64,000 nt of DNA from an uncultured Alphaproteobacteria bacterium. Lineage in GTDB: Bacteria > Pseudomonadota > Alphaproteobacteria > RF32 > CAG-239. The notes below the pieces were generated by a model. It worked only from the letters and a program-made list of their open reading frames with translations, ran no database searches and was not told the origin of the DNA. Of this stretch, positions 33,878-41,930 are shown one piece after another; the first letter of the stretch is position 1, and every line of letters starts with the position of its first letter. Both the position numbers and the translations under genes were made by a program. The stretch is from assembly GCA_934254675.1 (NCBI GenBank), contig CAKQLP010000005.1, positions 32,151-96,150 on the forward strand. Direction: 5' to 3'.

Positions 33878-35260
33878 ATGTTTGAAAATTTGACCGACAA
33901 GCTGAGCCAAGCTTTTTCTAAGATAACCTCCCGCGGAGTGCTGTCAGAAAAAGACATTGATGAAGCTATGCGTGAAATTCGCGTGGCACTGCTTGAGGCC
34001 GATGTTTCTTTACCGGTGGTTAAAAGCTTTATTGCCAAAGTAAAAGAGCAAGCCTTGGGTGAAAAGGTCGTGAAATCGGTGCAACCGGGGCAAATGGTTG
34101 TGAAAATTGTGCACGACGAATTGGTCAAATTGCTTGGTGACGGCGATGAAAGTCTAAACTTTAACGCGCCGGCTCCGGTATGTTTTTTGATGGTCGGTTT
34201 GCAAGGTTCCGGTAAAACTACTTCAACCGCTAAAATTGCCGCCAAGCTGAAAAAAAATAAGCGTATTTTATTGGCATCGCTTGATGTGTATCGTCCGGCG
34301 GCGCAAGAACAGTTGGCGCAATTGGGCAAACAAATAGACGTGGATACCTTGCCGATTGTTGCCGGTGAAAAACCGCTTGAAATTACTAAACGCGCTTTAA
34401 ATGAAGCTAAAAAAGGCGTGTATGACTTATTAATTTTGGATACGGCCGGTCGTTTGCAAATTGATGAAGTTTTAATGGATGAGGTTGCCGAGGTTAAAAA
34501 ACTTGCACAGCCGGTTGAAACTTTGTTGGTTGCCGATGCCTTAATCGGGCAGGAAGCCTGCAACGTGGCTAAAGAATTTAACGATAAAATCGGAATTACC
34601 GGTTTGGTTTTGACGCGCATAGACGGGTCGTCCCGCGCCGGTGCCGCTCTTTCCATGAAAATGGTGGCGGGTGCGCCTATCAAATTTTTGGGAACCGGTG
34701 AAAAAATTGATGAATTGGAAGAGTTTCATGCTGACCGCATAGCCGGCCGCATTTTGGGGCAAGGGGACGTTGTTTCTTTGGTGGAAAAAGCCATTGAAAA
34801 CGTTGATAAAGCCGAAGCCGAAAAAATGGCCGGAAAAATGCTTAAAGGTTCGTTTGATTTAAACGATATGCTTGAGCAAATGCGTCAGATAAAAAAATTG
34901 GGCAGTATCGGAAGCATTATCGGTATGCTTCCGGGGCTGTCTAAGTATAAATCTCAGATTGAAGAGTCCGGTATGTGCGACAATCTGATGAAAAAACAGG
35001 AGGCAATCATTCTGTCTATGACTAAGCAGGAGAGATTGAATCCGGATTTGATAAAAGCCTCTCGCAAGAGAAGAATCGCACAAGGTGCCGGAGTAACTGT
35101 TCACGACGTGAATGTTTTGCTCAAGTCTTATGAGCAAATGTCCGGAATGATGAAAAAAATGGGCAAGTTCGGCTCTTTGTCGGCAATGTCTAAAATGTTT
35201 AAGGGAAATCCGCTCGGCGGCATGCCGTTTGGCGGGTTTAACAAAAAGTTTCCGTTTTAA
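33878..35260 (+). CDS. ffh: Signal recognition particle protein Ffh
   Basis: GTPase that binds 4.5S RNA and signal peptides and delivers ribosomes to FtsY. It has 460 residues from ATG 33878, chosen because MFENLTDKLSQAF is the family start and AAAGGT lies upstream. An in-frame ATG at 33857 would add seven residues. N domain precedes the G motifs GLQGSGKTTSTAKIA, LDTAGRLQ and LTRIDGSSRAGAAL. The methionine-rich M domain starts near residue 300 and carries the RNA-binding helix RKRRIAQGAG. It leads into rpsP-rimM-trmD-rplS, a common proteobacterial order. Confidence 0.97.
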   Translation: MFENLTDKLSQAFSKITSRGVLSEKDIDEAMREIRVALLEADVSLPVVKSFIAKVKEQALGEKVVKSVQPGQMVVKIVHDELVKLLGDGDESLNFNAPAPVCFLMVGLQGSGKTTSTAKIAAKLKKNKRILLASLDVYRPAAQEQLAQLGKQIDVDTLPIVAGEKPLEITKRALNEAKKGVYDLLILDTAGRLQIDEVLMDEVAEVKKLAQPVETLLVADALIGQEACNVAKEFNDKIGITGLVLTRIDGSSRAGAALSMKMVAGAPIKFLGTGEKIDELEEFHADRIAGRILGQGDVVSLVEKAIENVDKAEAEKMAGKMLKGSFDLNDMLEQMRQIKKLGSIGSIIGMLPGLSKYKSQIEESGMCDNLMKKQEAIILSMTKQERLNPDLIKASRKRRIAQGAGVTVHDVNVLLKSYEQMSGMMKKMGKFGSLSAMSKMFKGNPLGGMPFGGFNKKFPF

Positions 35261-35301
35261 GCGGAAGTTATAGTTTGTAACAAAGAAAGGAAAATTATAA
35301 A

Positions 35302-35673
35302 ATGTCAGTACGTATCAGACTCTCTCGCAGTGGTTCTAAAAAGCGTCCTTATTACCGTATCGTAGTAGCTGATCAAAGAGCTCCTCGTGATGGTAGATTT
35401 ATTGAAAAATTAGGCTCTTACAATCCGTTGTTGCCACAAGACCACGAAGCAAGATTAGTTGTAGATAAAGAAAAAGTTGCCGCTTGGTTGGCAAAAGGCG
35501 CTCAGCCAACAGACAGATTGCAAAAATTGTTTGCAAATTTAGGTTTGTGCGAAGCTCCAAAAATTGTTCCACAGCCTAAAAAATCTGCTCCAAAAGCAAA
35601 AGCTGTTGAAAGAATGAAAGAAAAAGAAGCTAAAGCTGCTGCGGCTGCCGAAGCTGCTTCTTCTGCTGAATAA
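35302..35673 (+). CDS. rpsP: Ribosomal protein S16 with Ala/Lys-rich tail
   Basis: Small-subunit protein of 123 residues. The core SVRIRLSRSGSKKRPYYRIV and APRDGRFIEKLGSYNP are diagnostic. The last 40 residues are a low-complexity Lys/Ala/Glu tail ending EAASSAE, longer than in E. coli but common in Alphaproteobacteria. A good GAAAGGA ribosome site precedes it. Confidence 0.97.
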   Translation: MSVRIRLSRSGSKKRPYYRIVVADQRAPRDGRFIEKLGSYNPLLPQDHEARLVVDKEKVAAWLAKGAQPTDRLQKLFANLGLCEAPKIVPQPKKSAPKAKAVERMKEKEAKAAAAAEAASSAE

Positions 35674-35727
35674 TTTTCGGCAATGTAACAATTAGGTAGT
35701 TATTTTGAGCCTTAGATTGGAACTTTG

Positions 35728-36273
35728 ATGACTGAAAAACGCGTATGTCTTGGAAAAATTGTTGCCGCGCATGGTTTGCGAGGAGAGGTGAAAGTTCACA
35801 GTTACACCGACAACCCCGCCGACATTGATAAATACGGCGAAGTTGAAAATAAAGAGGCGACGCGCAAATTCAAAATCAAAGCAGTCGGTCCACGCAAAGA
35901 AGTTTTACGCCTGAAAATTGAGGGTGTAAATAATCGCAATGAGGCGGAAACTCTGATTGGCACAGAATTTTATGTCAATCGCGAAGTTTTACCGCAATTG
36001 CCGGAAGAGGAATATTATTTAAGCGATATTGTCGGCTTAAAAGTATATCTCAATTCTTTGGACAGGGAAATTGGTACTGTGGCACGTTTCAGCAACTTTG
36101 GAGCCGGTGAGATAATTGAAATAAAATTACCGCACCGCAAAGAAACCGAAATGTTGCCGTTTACCAAGCAATATGTGCCGACAATCAATCTGGAAGAAGG
36201 TTATATTATTGTATCGTCTGCTACAATGATTTTTGCTGAAGACAATGAGGATAAAAATGGCGCTGAATGTTAA
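35728..36273 (+). CDS. rimM: Ribosome maturation factor RimM
   Basis: Assembly factor for the 30S head that binds S19 and 16S rRNA. It has about 181 residues from ATG 35728. A TTG just before it is a possible but poorer start. The N-terminal beta barrel has CLGKIVAAHGLRGEVKVHSY, the linker RNEAETLIGTEFYVNRE, and the PRC domain has EEYYLSDIVGLKV and LPFTKQYVPTINLEEGYIIV. The end overlaps trmD by 17 bases. Confidence 0.95.
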   Translation: MTEKRVCLGKIVAAHGLRGEVKVHSYTDNPADIDKYGEVENKEATRKFKIKAVGPRKEVLRLKIEGVNNRNEAETLIGTEFYVNREVLPQLPEEEYYLSDIVGLKVYLNSLDREIGTVARFSNFGAGEIIEIKLPHRKETEMLPFTKQYVPTINLEEGYIIVSSATMIFAEDNEDKNGAEC

Positions 36274-36934
36274 AATTCTGACCATTTTTCCGGAAATTTT
36301 CCCCGGATTTTTAGGAACGTCTTTAACCGGACGGGCTCTAAAAGAAGGAATTTGGAATTTGGATGCTGTCAATATTCGCGATTATGCGTTTGACAAGCAT
36401 GGTTCGGTTGACGATACGCCGTGCGGCGGCGGTGCCGGAATGATTATGCGTCCCGATGTGTTGGGCAATGCGATTGACCACAATTACAGCGGCGGTAAAA
36501 TCATTTATATGAGCCCGCGCGGACAGGCGTTGACACAGCAAAAAGTGCATGAATTGAGCAAAGAAGATAATTTAACGATTATCTGTGGTCGGTTTGAGGG
36601 AATTGACGAACGGGTTTTGGAAGAATACAATATCGAAGAAATCAGTATCGGCGATTACATTTTAACCGGCGGCGAGCAGGCGGCAATGATAATGCTTGAT
36701 GCGGTTGTTCGGCTTTTGCCGAATGTGTTGGGTAATGCGGCGTCCACCGAAAACGAAAGTTTTGAAAAAGGTTTGTTGGAATATCCGCAATATACTCGTC
36801 CAATAGAATGGAAAAACCGCAAAGTGCCGGAAATTCTCTTAAGCGGTCACCACGAAAACGTGGCTAAATGGCAAAAAGAGAAGGCTCTGCAAATAACTAA
36901 AGAAAGACGTCCGGATCTGTTAGAAAAAGCTTGA
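36257..36934 (+). CDS. trmD: tRNA (guanine-37-N1)-methyltransferase
   Basis: SPOUT methyltransferase that modifies G37 of tRNAs reading CNN and some others, preventing +1 frameshifts. It has 225 residues from ATG 36257, which has GAGG upstream. Upstream in-frame starts lie deeper in rimM. Landmarks: ILTIFPEIFPGFLGTSLTG, DDTPCGGGAGMIMRPDV, the trefoil knot GRFEGIDERVLE and IEEISIGDYILTGGE, and YPQYTRP near the end. Confidence 0.97.
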   Translation: MALNVKILTIFPEIFPGFLGTSLTGRALKEGIWNLDAVNIRDYAFDKHGSVDDTPCGGGAGMIMRPDVLGNAIDHNYSGGKIIYMSPRGQALTQQKVHELSKEDNLTIICGRFEGIDERVLEEYNIEEISIGDYILTGGEQAAMIMLDAVVRLLPNVLGNAASTENESFEKGLLEYPQYTRPIEWKNRKVPEILLSGHHENVAKWQKEKALQITKERRPDLLEKA

Positions 36935-36989
36935 TTTTAGACAGATTCTGGTTTATAAGGAAACAAATTAATTAAAAAAGGTAAAACTA

Positions 36990-37379
36990 ATGAACATTAT
37001 TGAAAATATTGAAAAAGAGCAAATTGAAAAGCTCATGGAAGGCAAAAACATGCCGACATTTAAGCCGGGTGACACTTTGCGTGTTCATACTAAAGTAAAA
37101 GAAGGCGATCGCGAACGTATCCAAGTTTATGAAGGTGTTTGCATTGCTCGTAAAAATGATGGCTTAAACTCATCTTTCACAGTTAGAAAAATTTCTTTCG
37201 GTGAAGGTGTTGAACGTGTATTCCCGTTATATTCTCCAAACGTAGCCAAAATTGAAGTATCCCGTGTTGGTAAAGTTCGCCGCGCGAAATTATACTTCTT
37301 ACGTGCTTTGCGTGGTCGTTCTGCTCGTATTGCCGACGATTTGTCAGTATCTGTAAAAGACGCTAACGCTGGTAAATAA
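36990..37379 (+). CDS. rplS: Ribosomal protein L19
   Basis: Large-subunit protein at the 30S-50S interface, 129 residues. Diagnostic blocks: FKPGDTLRVHTKVKEGDRER, YEGVCIARKNDGLNSSFTVR, SFGEGVERVFPLYSP and VGKVRRAKLYFLRALRGRSA. Last gene of the rpsP-rimM-trmD-rplS group, and a strong terminator follows. Confidence 0.97.
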   Translation: MNIIENIEKEQIEKLMEGKNMPTFKPGDTLRVHTKVKEGDRERIQVYEGVCIARKNDGLNSSFTVRKISFGEGVERVFPLYSPNVAKIEVSRVGKVRRAKLYFLRALRGRSARIADDLSVSVKDANAGK

Positions 37380-37393
37380 TATTTGTAATATGC

Positions 37394-37437
37394 AAAAAAA
37401 ACACTTATGGCAAAAGTCTGTCATAAGTGTTTTTTTA
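37394..37437 (+). terminator. Terminator after rplS
   Basis: ACACTTATG at 37401-37409 pairs with CATAAGTGT at 37422-37430, flanked by A and T runs. It may work in both directions. Confidence 0.88.
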
Positions 37438-37682
37438 TACATAAAATATAAATTCTTGTTTATATTCTTTCAGTATCAGTTGCGATGTTGCAAATGATTT
37501 TTATTTTCTTTGCGGCTTATTAATTAAAATTCCGTCAAAAACTAAAAAAATACTTGAAAAATAATAATTTTCAGCTATAAAAAGAACAGTTAATTTAGGG
37601 GTACGACTAAAAAACTGTAAAAATTTAACCGCGTACAAGTCCGCCCACTGTGGGGTTGGCATTTTTTGAAATATAAATTTAT
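37438..37682 (+). other. Leader region of rpsA
   Basis: About 245 AT-rich bases with a GC-rich block near 37628-37660, where CCCA-CTG-TGGG and an overlapping GCC/GGC alternative can form. No Shine-Dalgarno sequence precedes the rpsA start, only A and T. Weakly initiating, structured leaders are known for S1, which represses its own translation, so autoregulation is inferred. Confidence 0.4.
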
Positions 37683-39365
37683 ATGACAAATACTGATGTT
37701 AAAATGCCTGAAATGACAGAAAATTTTGCTGATTTGTTGAATGAGCAATTTGGTGACAACGGCATTTTGGGTACTGTTGTTAAAGGTACCATTATTAAAG
37801 TTTCTCCAGATTTTGTGACTGTTGATGTTGGTTTGAAATCTGAAGGCAACATTCCTTTGCGCGAATTCGGCACAAATCCGGAATTGAAAGCCGGCGATGT
37901 GGTAGAAGTTTTGGTTGACCGTTATGAAGATAGAGACGGCAACATTGTTCTTTCTAGAGAAAAAGCTCGCCGCGAAGAAGTTTGGGCTGATTTGGAAAAG
38001 AGCATGAACGCCGGCGAACGCGTAAACGGTGTTATTTTTGGTCGTGTTAAAGGTGGTTTCACTGTTGATTTGAACGGTGCTATTGCTTTCTTGCCAGGCT
38101 CTCAAATTGATATCCGTCCAATCCGCGATATTACTCCTTTGATGGGTATTTCTCAGCCATTCCAAATTTTGAAAATGGACAAAGTTAGAGGCAACATCGT
38201 TGTTTCTCGCCGCGTTGTTTTGGAAGAAACCAGAGCAGAAGCTCGCGCTGAATTGATTGACGGTATTAAAGAAGGCGCTATTTTGGACGGTGTTGTTAAA
38301 AACATCACAGATTACGGCGCATTCATTGATTTGGGCGGCGTAGATGGTTTGTTGCACGTTACCGATATTTCTTGGAAACGTATCAACCATCCGGCAGAAG
38401 TTTTGACTGTTGGTCAAAATGTAAAAGTTCAGGTTATTCGTTTCAATGAAGACAACCAACGCATCAGCTTGGGTATGAAACAACTTGAAAACGATCCATG
38501 GCAAGCTGTTGCCGACAAATATAATGTTGGCGAAGTTTATACCGGTAAAGTTACAAACATCACTGATTACGGTGCATTTGTTGAATTGGAAGACGGTATC
38601 GAAGGTTTGGTACACGTTTCTGAAATGAGCTGGACTCGTAAAAACGTACATCCGGGTAAAATCGTTTCTACTTCTGAAGAAGTTAAAGTTAAAATCTTGG
38701 AAGTTGATCCGGAAAAGAGACGTATTAGCTTGGGTATTAAACAATGCATGGCTAACCCTTGGGCAGCTTACATTGAAGAGCATCCGGTTGGATCTGTTAT
38801 CACCGGCAAAATTAAAAACATTACCGAATTTGGTTTGTTTGTTGGTTTGACAGATGAAATCGACGGTATGATTCACTTGTCTGACATTTCTTGGGATAAA
38901 TCTGGCGAAGAAGCTGTTAAAGACTATTCTAAAGGTCAAGAAATTGAAGCTAAAATCATTGACGTTGATGTAGAAAAAGAACGCATCAGCTTGGGTATCA
39001 AACAGTTGTCTGAAGATACTGTAAGCGAAGCTTTGTCTGGTTTGAAAAAAGGCGATGTTGTTAAGGCTGTTGTAAAAGCAACCGAAGACAAAGGCATTAT
39101 TGTTGAAGTAAACGGTTTGTCTACTTTGATTAAAAAAGCTGACTTGTCTAAAGACAAAGCCGGTCAAAATCCGGATAACTTCAAAGAAGGCGATGAAGTA
39201 GAAGCCAAAGTTACATCTTTGGATAAGAAAAACGGCAAATTCGGTTTGTCTATCAAAGCCTTAGAAGTAGAAGAAGAAAAGAAAGTTTTGGAAGAATATT
39301 CTAACACATCTTCTGGTTCTTCTTTGGGTGACGCTTTGGGCGAAGCTTTGAAAAAAGCCAACTAA
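37683..39365 (+). CDS. rpsA: Ribosomal protein S1
   Basis: mRNA-binding protein of the small subunit, 560 residues with six S1 folds. Typical repeats are GTIIKVSPDFVTVDVGLKSE, VVKNITDYGAFIDLGGVDGL, VTNITDYGAFVELEDGIEGL and IKNITEFGLFVGLTDEIDGM. Repeats three and four end in WKRINHPAEV and WTRKNVHPGK. The C-terminus EYSNTSSGSSLGDALGEAL matches the alphaproteobacterial style. Codon use is strongly biased, consistent with high expression. Confidence 0.97.
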   Translation: MTNTDVKMPEMTENFADLLNEQFGDNGILGTVVKGTIIKVSPDFVTVDVGLKSEGNIPLREFGTNPELKAGDVVEVLVDRYEDRDGNIVLSREKARREEVWADLEKSMNAGERVNGVIFGRVKGGFTVDLNGAIAFLPGSQIDIRPIRDITPLMGISQPFQILKMDKVRGNIVVSRRVVLEETRAEARAELIDGIKEGAILDGVVKNITDYGAFIDLGGVDGLLHVTDISWKRINHPAEVLTVGQNVKVQVIRFNEDNQRISLGMKQLENDPWQAVADKYNVGEVYTGKVTNITDYGAFVELEDGIEGLVHVSEMSWTRKNVHPGKIVSTSEEVKVKILEVDPEKRRISLGIKQCMANPWAAYIEEHPVGSVITGKIKNITEFGLFVGLTDEIDGMIHLSDISWDKSGEEAVKDYSKGQEIEAKIIDVDVEKERISLGIKQLSEDTVSEALSGLKKGDVVKAVVKATEDKGIIVEVNGLSTLIKKADLSKDKAGQNPDNFKEGDEVEAKVTSLDKKNGKFGLSIKALEVEEEKKVLEEYSNTSSGSSLGDALGEALKKAN

Positions 39366-39392
39366 GCTTATCTGCGTATAATTGAACAAAAG

Positions 39393-39423
39393 GGAAGGGT
39401 AATTTACTCTTCTCTTTTTTTAT
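39393..39423 (+). terminator. Terminator after rpsA
   Basis: GGGAAGGGTA at 39393-39402 pairs with TACTCTTCTC at 39406-39415 (two G-T pairs), followed by a run of eight T. Confidence 0.8.
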
Positions 39424-39430
39424 AAAGTTC

Positions 39431-39459
39431 TTTACTTTTTTGTAATTATTCTTTAAATT
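39431..39459 (+). promoter_or_regulatory. Promoter of pilin gene 2
   Basis: TTTACT at 39431-39436 and TAAATT at 39454-39459 with a 17-base spacer, placed directly before the structured leader as in copies 1 and 3. Confidence 0.5.
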
Positions 39460-39464
39460 GAAAG

Positions 39465-39669
39465 CGAACATAGAGATGTGTTTAGGGCGTCAGAAACCCT
39501 TTCTATACTAGTCGCTTTAGCATAAACGACTTAAAATTTGTTATGCCGACTTCTGTTCGTTGGACGGATGTCGGCTGAATAAGGCTATATGGCTGAATAA
39601 GCCGAGCCGTTTTAGTATAGTACGGTTTCTGAACATCCGCCCGCTGTTAACGCGGGTTTTATTTTTATA
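39465..39669 (+). ncRNA. Structured pilin leader RNA, copy 2, ending in a terminator
   Basis: Same architecture as the leader of pilin gene 1. An AGGG/CCCT hairpin spans 39484-39500. The long-range helix pairs CTATACTA (39503-39510) with TAGTATAG (39613-39620), a different sequence from copy 1 but still fully paired. A GTCG/CGAC hairpin covers 39511-39530. GCCGAC pairs with GTCGGC at 39545-39575, where copy 1 has a T-G pair at the last position. The terminator CCCGC/GCGGG is at 39640-39656 with TTTTATTTTT. The pseudoknot partners CGGATGT (39565-39571) and ACATCCG (39633-39639) are kept, as is the double GCTGAATAAG word. Confidence 0.72.
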
Positions 39670-39693
39670 TAACAATAAACGGAGTTTAGAAAT

Positions 39694-40485
39694 ATGTATA
39701 AGAATTTTTTACGCATAGTCATTAGCGGCCGCGCTTTAAACGTCATTTTCAGACACCTTGAAAACGTCATTCTCGGATATATTCCGAGAATCCATGCGAA
39801 ACACTCTTCTTTGGATACTCGGGACACGCCCGAGTATGACAATGGTAAGAGGCAGTGTTTTGTGTCCGAGAATGACAATCTTGTTGCACAGTGCGGACGT
39901 TCTATGATTGAAATGCTCGGCGTCCTCGCCATCATTGGTGTCCTGTCCGTCGGAGGTATTGCCGGCTACTCCAAAGCCATGATGAAATTTAAAATTAATA
40001 AGACAATGCAACATATTACTGAAATAGCCGCAAATGTTCAAACTTTATATATGCAACAAAAAGATTTTAGCGGGTTAAGCTCTATCAGGCAAATGGTTAT
40101 TCCTGATGATTTAGACAAAGGCGTATCAAATCAAGGTATATCCATAAATGAACAATGGAATAATGAAAAATTTTTCTCAATAAGATATTTTGGCTTATCC
40201 AAAGAAGCCTGCTTTGCTTTAGCAACTGCTGATTGGGGTTCTGTTTCATCTTCCGGAGTATATGCAATTGTTGTTGGAAATGTCTCTGCTGTTGATTATA
40301 TTCCTCAAGATGCTCCAACAGAAGGTTCTAATTTTGATAATACTTATGGGAACAACCATTCAGACTCCTATTATGCAACTACAAAATATCTTCCTGTTTC
40401 TCCTGCTAAAATTACAAAATTCTGTACTGATGAGGGAGCTGGTGACTATAATGCTAACAGTATAGGAATAATGTTCTCAAAATAA
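39694..40485 (+). CDS. Type IVb-like prepilin 2 with extended pro-region
   Basis: 263 residues, ribosome site ACGGAG. The signature GRSMIEMLGVLAIIGVLSVG starts at Gly68 and continues GIAGYSKAMMKFKINKTMQ. The next block VQTLYMQQKDFSGLSSIRQM and VIPDDLDKG is shared with pilins 3 and 4 and resembles PilS-type type IVb pilins. LSKEACFALATADWGSVSSSG and a C-terminal KITKFCTDEGAG complete the fold, with two conserved cysteines that could form the D-region disulphide. The 67-residue pro-region derives from palindromic repeats. The monocistronic gene has its own promoter, leader and terminator. Confidence 0.85.
   Translation: MYKNFLRIVISGRALNVIFRHLENVILGYIPRIHAKHSSLDTRDTPEYDNGKRQCFVSENDNLVAQCGRSMIEMLGVLAIIGVLSVGGIAGYSKAMMKFKINKTMQHITEIAANVQTLYMQQKDFSGLSSIRQMVIPDDLDKGVSNQGISINEQWNNEKFFSIRYFGLSKEACFALATADWGSVSSSGVYAIVVGNVSAVDYIPQDAPTEGSNFDNTYGNNHSDSYYATTKYLPVSPAKITKFCTDEGAGDYNANSIGIMFSK
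39766..39880 (+). repeat. Palindromic repeats inside pilin gene 2
   Basis: GTCATTCTCGG/CCGAGAATCC at 39766-39793 and GGATACTCGGG/CCCGAGTATGAC at 39813-39840, with a half copy to 39880. The first has nearly the same sequence as the first repeat in pilin gene 1 and sits at the same place in the pro-region, coding for VILGYIPRI. Confidence 0.8.
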
Positions 40486-40533
40486 ATTATAATATATCTT
40501 TAATAATCTTGGTTATTTATATAAATAAAACAA

Positions 40534-40568
40534 AAACTCCGCTTTTTACAACGGAGTTTAGTTTTTTT
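40534..40568 (+). terminator. Terminator after pilin gene 2
   Basis: AAACTCCG at 40534-40541 pairs with CGGAGTTT at 40552-40559, followed by AGTTTTTTT. Confidence 0.8.
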
Positions 40569-40589
40569 GAGGTTAAACTTTTATAAAAC

Positions 40590-41609
40590 TTAGGCAACTT
40601 TAGAAGCGTCGCTTTTCTTTTCCGCATCTAAAAAGCCTAATTTTTCTTGAATTTCCCAAATCACACGCAAAGCAGCCAAAGCTTGTTCACCACCAACTCT
40701 CGGAGTTGCTTCACCATTAACGCATTTAACAAAATAAGCTAATTCGGCTTGCAAAGGTTGGTTGGTTGGAATAAATAATTGTTCCACACTGCCTTTTAAG
40801 CCATAATTCATCCAATCCGGAATTTCTTCTTGGTTTACATAAGGCATACGGCCTTGGGTGTGCACATTGATAGATTGATTGATAAAATCCATATCAATAT
40901 AGTTGGTGTCTGTGGTAACAGTCAAAGTGCGTACCCGTGATTGAGTGATACGGCTGGCGGTTAAATTGGCGGTTGCGCCATTTTCAAATTCCAATAAAGC
41001 GCTAATATAGTCTTTACCTAGAGGGCTTTCTTTGGTTTTTACAGAAGCGGCCTGCACATTAATAACCGGAGATTTCATTAAAGATTGCACCACTTCCACG
41101 TCATGAATCATTAAGTCCATAGACACATCAACATCGGTGATGCGTCCGCTGGCTGCCGACATACGCTGTGCCGTCATAGAACGGATTTTGGTTGTGTCAG
41201 ACAAAAGTTTGCTCATTTGTTCAACCGCTGGATTAAAGCGTTCAATATGTCCAACCATCAAAACCACATTATTGTTTTTAGCGGCGTTAATCAAACGCAT
41301 ACAGCCTTCTTCGGTGGTTGCCAAAGGTTTTTCCATCATACAATGGATACCGTGATTCATAAAAAATTCGCCCACGTCAGCGTGTGTAACCGAAGTAGTC
41401 ACAACGCTTACCGCGTCAACGTTTGCCACCACTTCTTCCATAGAAGAAAAAGCTTTGATATTATATGTTTCAGCGGCGGCTTTGGCTGCTTCTGGAAACA
41501 CATCATAAACACCGACAAGTTCAACACCTTGCAGGTTTTTATAAGTTTTAAGGTGGTTTTTACCCATCATGCCGGCACCGATAACGGCAACCCTAATTGT
41601 TTTAGTCAT
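40590..41609 (-). CDS. Gfo/Idh/MocA family sugar oxidoreductase
   Basis: NAD(P)-dependent oxidoreductase of 339 residues. The N-terminal Rossmann motif is VAVIGAGMMGKNHLKTYKN. MMEKPLATTEEGC carries the catalytic EKP lysine, and VGHIERFNPAVEQM and MDLMIHDVEVVQSLMKSP supply the substrate His. The sequence around GHIERFNP and the DLMIHD segment recall UDP-GlcNAc 3-dehydrogenases such as those of the lipid A GnnA type, but this is not decisive. It is convergent with pilin gene 2 and divergent from ileS. Confidence 0.85.
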   Translation of the reverse strand: MTKTIRVAVIGAGMMGKNHLKTYKNLQGVELVGVYDVFPEAAKAAAETYNIKAFSSMEEVVANVDAVSVVTTSVTHADVGEFFMNHGIHCMMEKPLATTEEGCMRLINAAKNNNVVLMVGHIERFNPAVEQMSKLLSDTTKIRSMTAQRMSAASGRITDVDVSMDLMIHDVEVVQSLMKSPVINVQAASVKTKESPLGKDYISALLEFENGATANLTASRITQSRVRTLTVTTDTNYIDMDFINQSINVHTQGRMPYVNQEEIPDWMNYGLKGSVEQLFIPTNQPLQAELAYFVKCVNGEATPRVGGEQALAALRVIWEIQEKLGFLDAEKKSDASKVA

Positions 41610-41750
41610 TGAAAATCCTTATTATTTAGCTAATTACATATTTTATATGGCTTTTATATAACACAGCTTTGTCTAAAATGCTTTTAACAATATGTTACAA
41701 ATTGTTACAGAGGGCATATATATTAAAGTAAGCATAAGGTGAAAAGTCTA

Positions 41751-41779
41751 TTGACGTTTATGAAAAATGGTTATAAATT
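41751..41779 (+). promoter_or_regulatory. Candidate promoter of ileS
   Basis: TTGACG at 41751-41756 and TAAATT at 41774-41779, 17 bases apart. This leaves about 150 bases of leader before ileS, with a weak ATCCC-TTAG-GGGAT hairpin but no T-box landmarks. The rest of the 41610-41930 interval shows nothing else. Confidence 0.45.
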
Positions 41780-41930
41780 AGGCTATCAAAAAAATGAAAA
41801 AGAGTGAAAAATGACGTTTGTTACAACTTATATATTTCGAATTATCCCTTAGGGGATTGCACTTCTTTTTTACATAAAATTTTCTGAAAATCAAACACTT
41901 AAATAATCAATTTTTGATAGGTATAAAATT

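Noticed and set aside
33754..34683. 309-codon open frame on the minus strand opposite ffh
   Set aside because: It is a Ser/Thr/Pro-rich shadow of the ffh coding strand with no ribosome site and no motif.
37590..39167. 525-codon open frame on the minus strand opposite rpsA
   Set aside because: Asn/Phe-rich shadow produced by the biased codons of rpsA. The S1 repeats on the other strand explain the sequence fully.
41759..41806. 15-codon frame in the ileS leader as an attenuator peptide
   Set aside because: It has no isoleucine codon and no terminator/antiterminator pair, so nothing supports attenuation.
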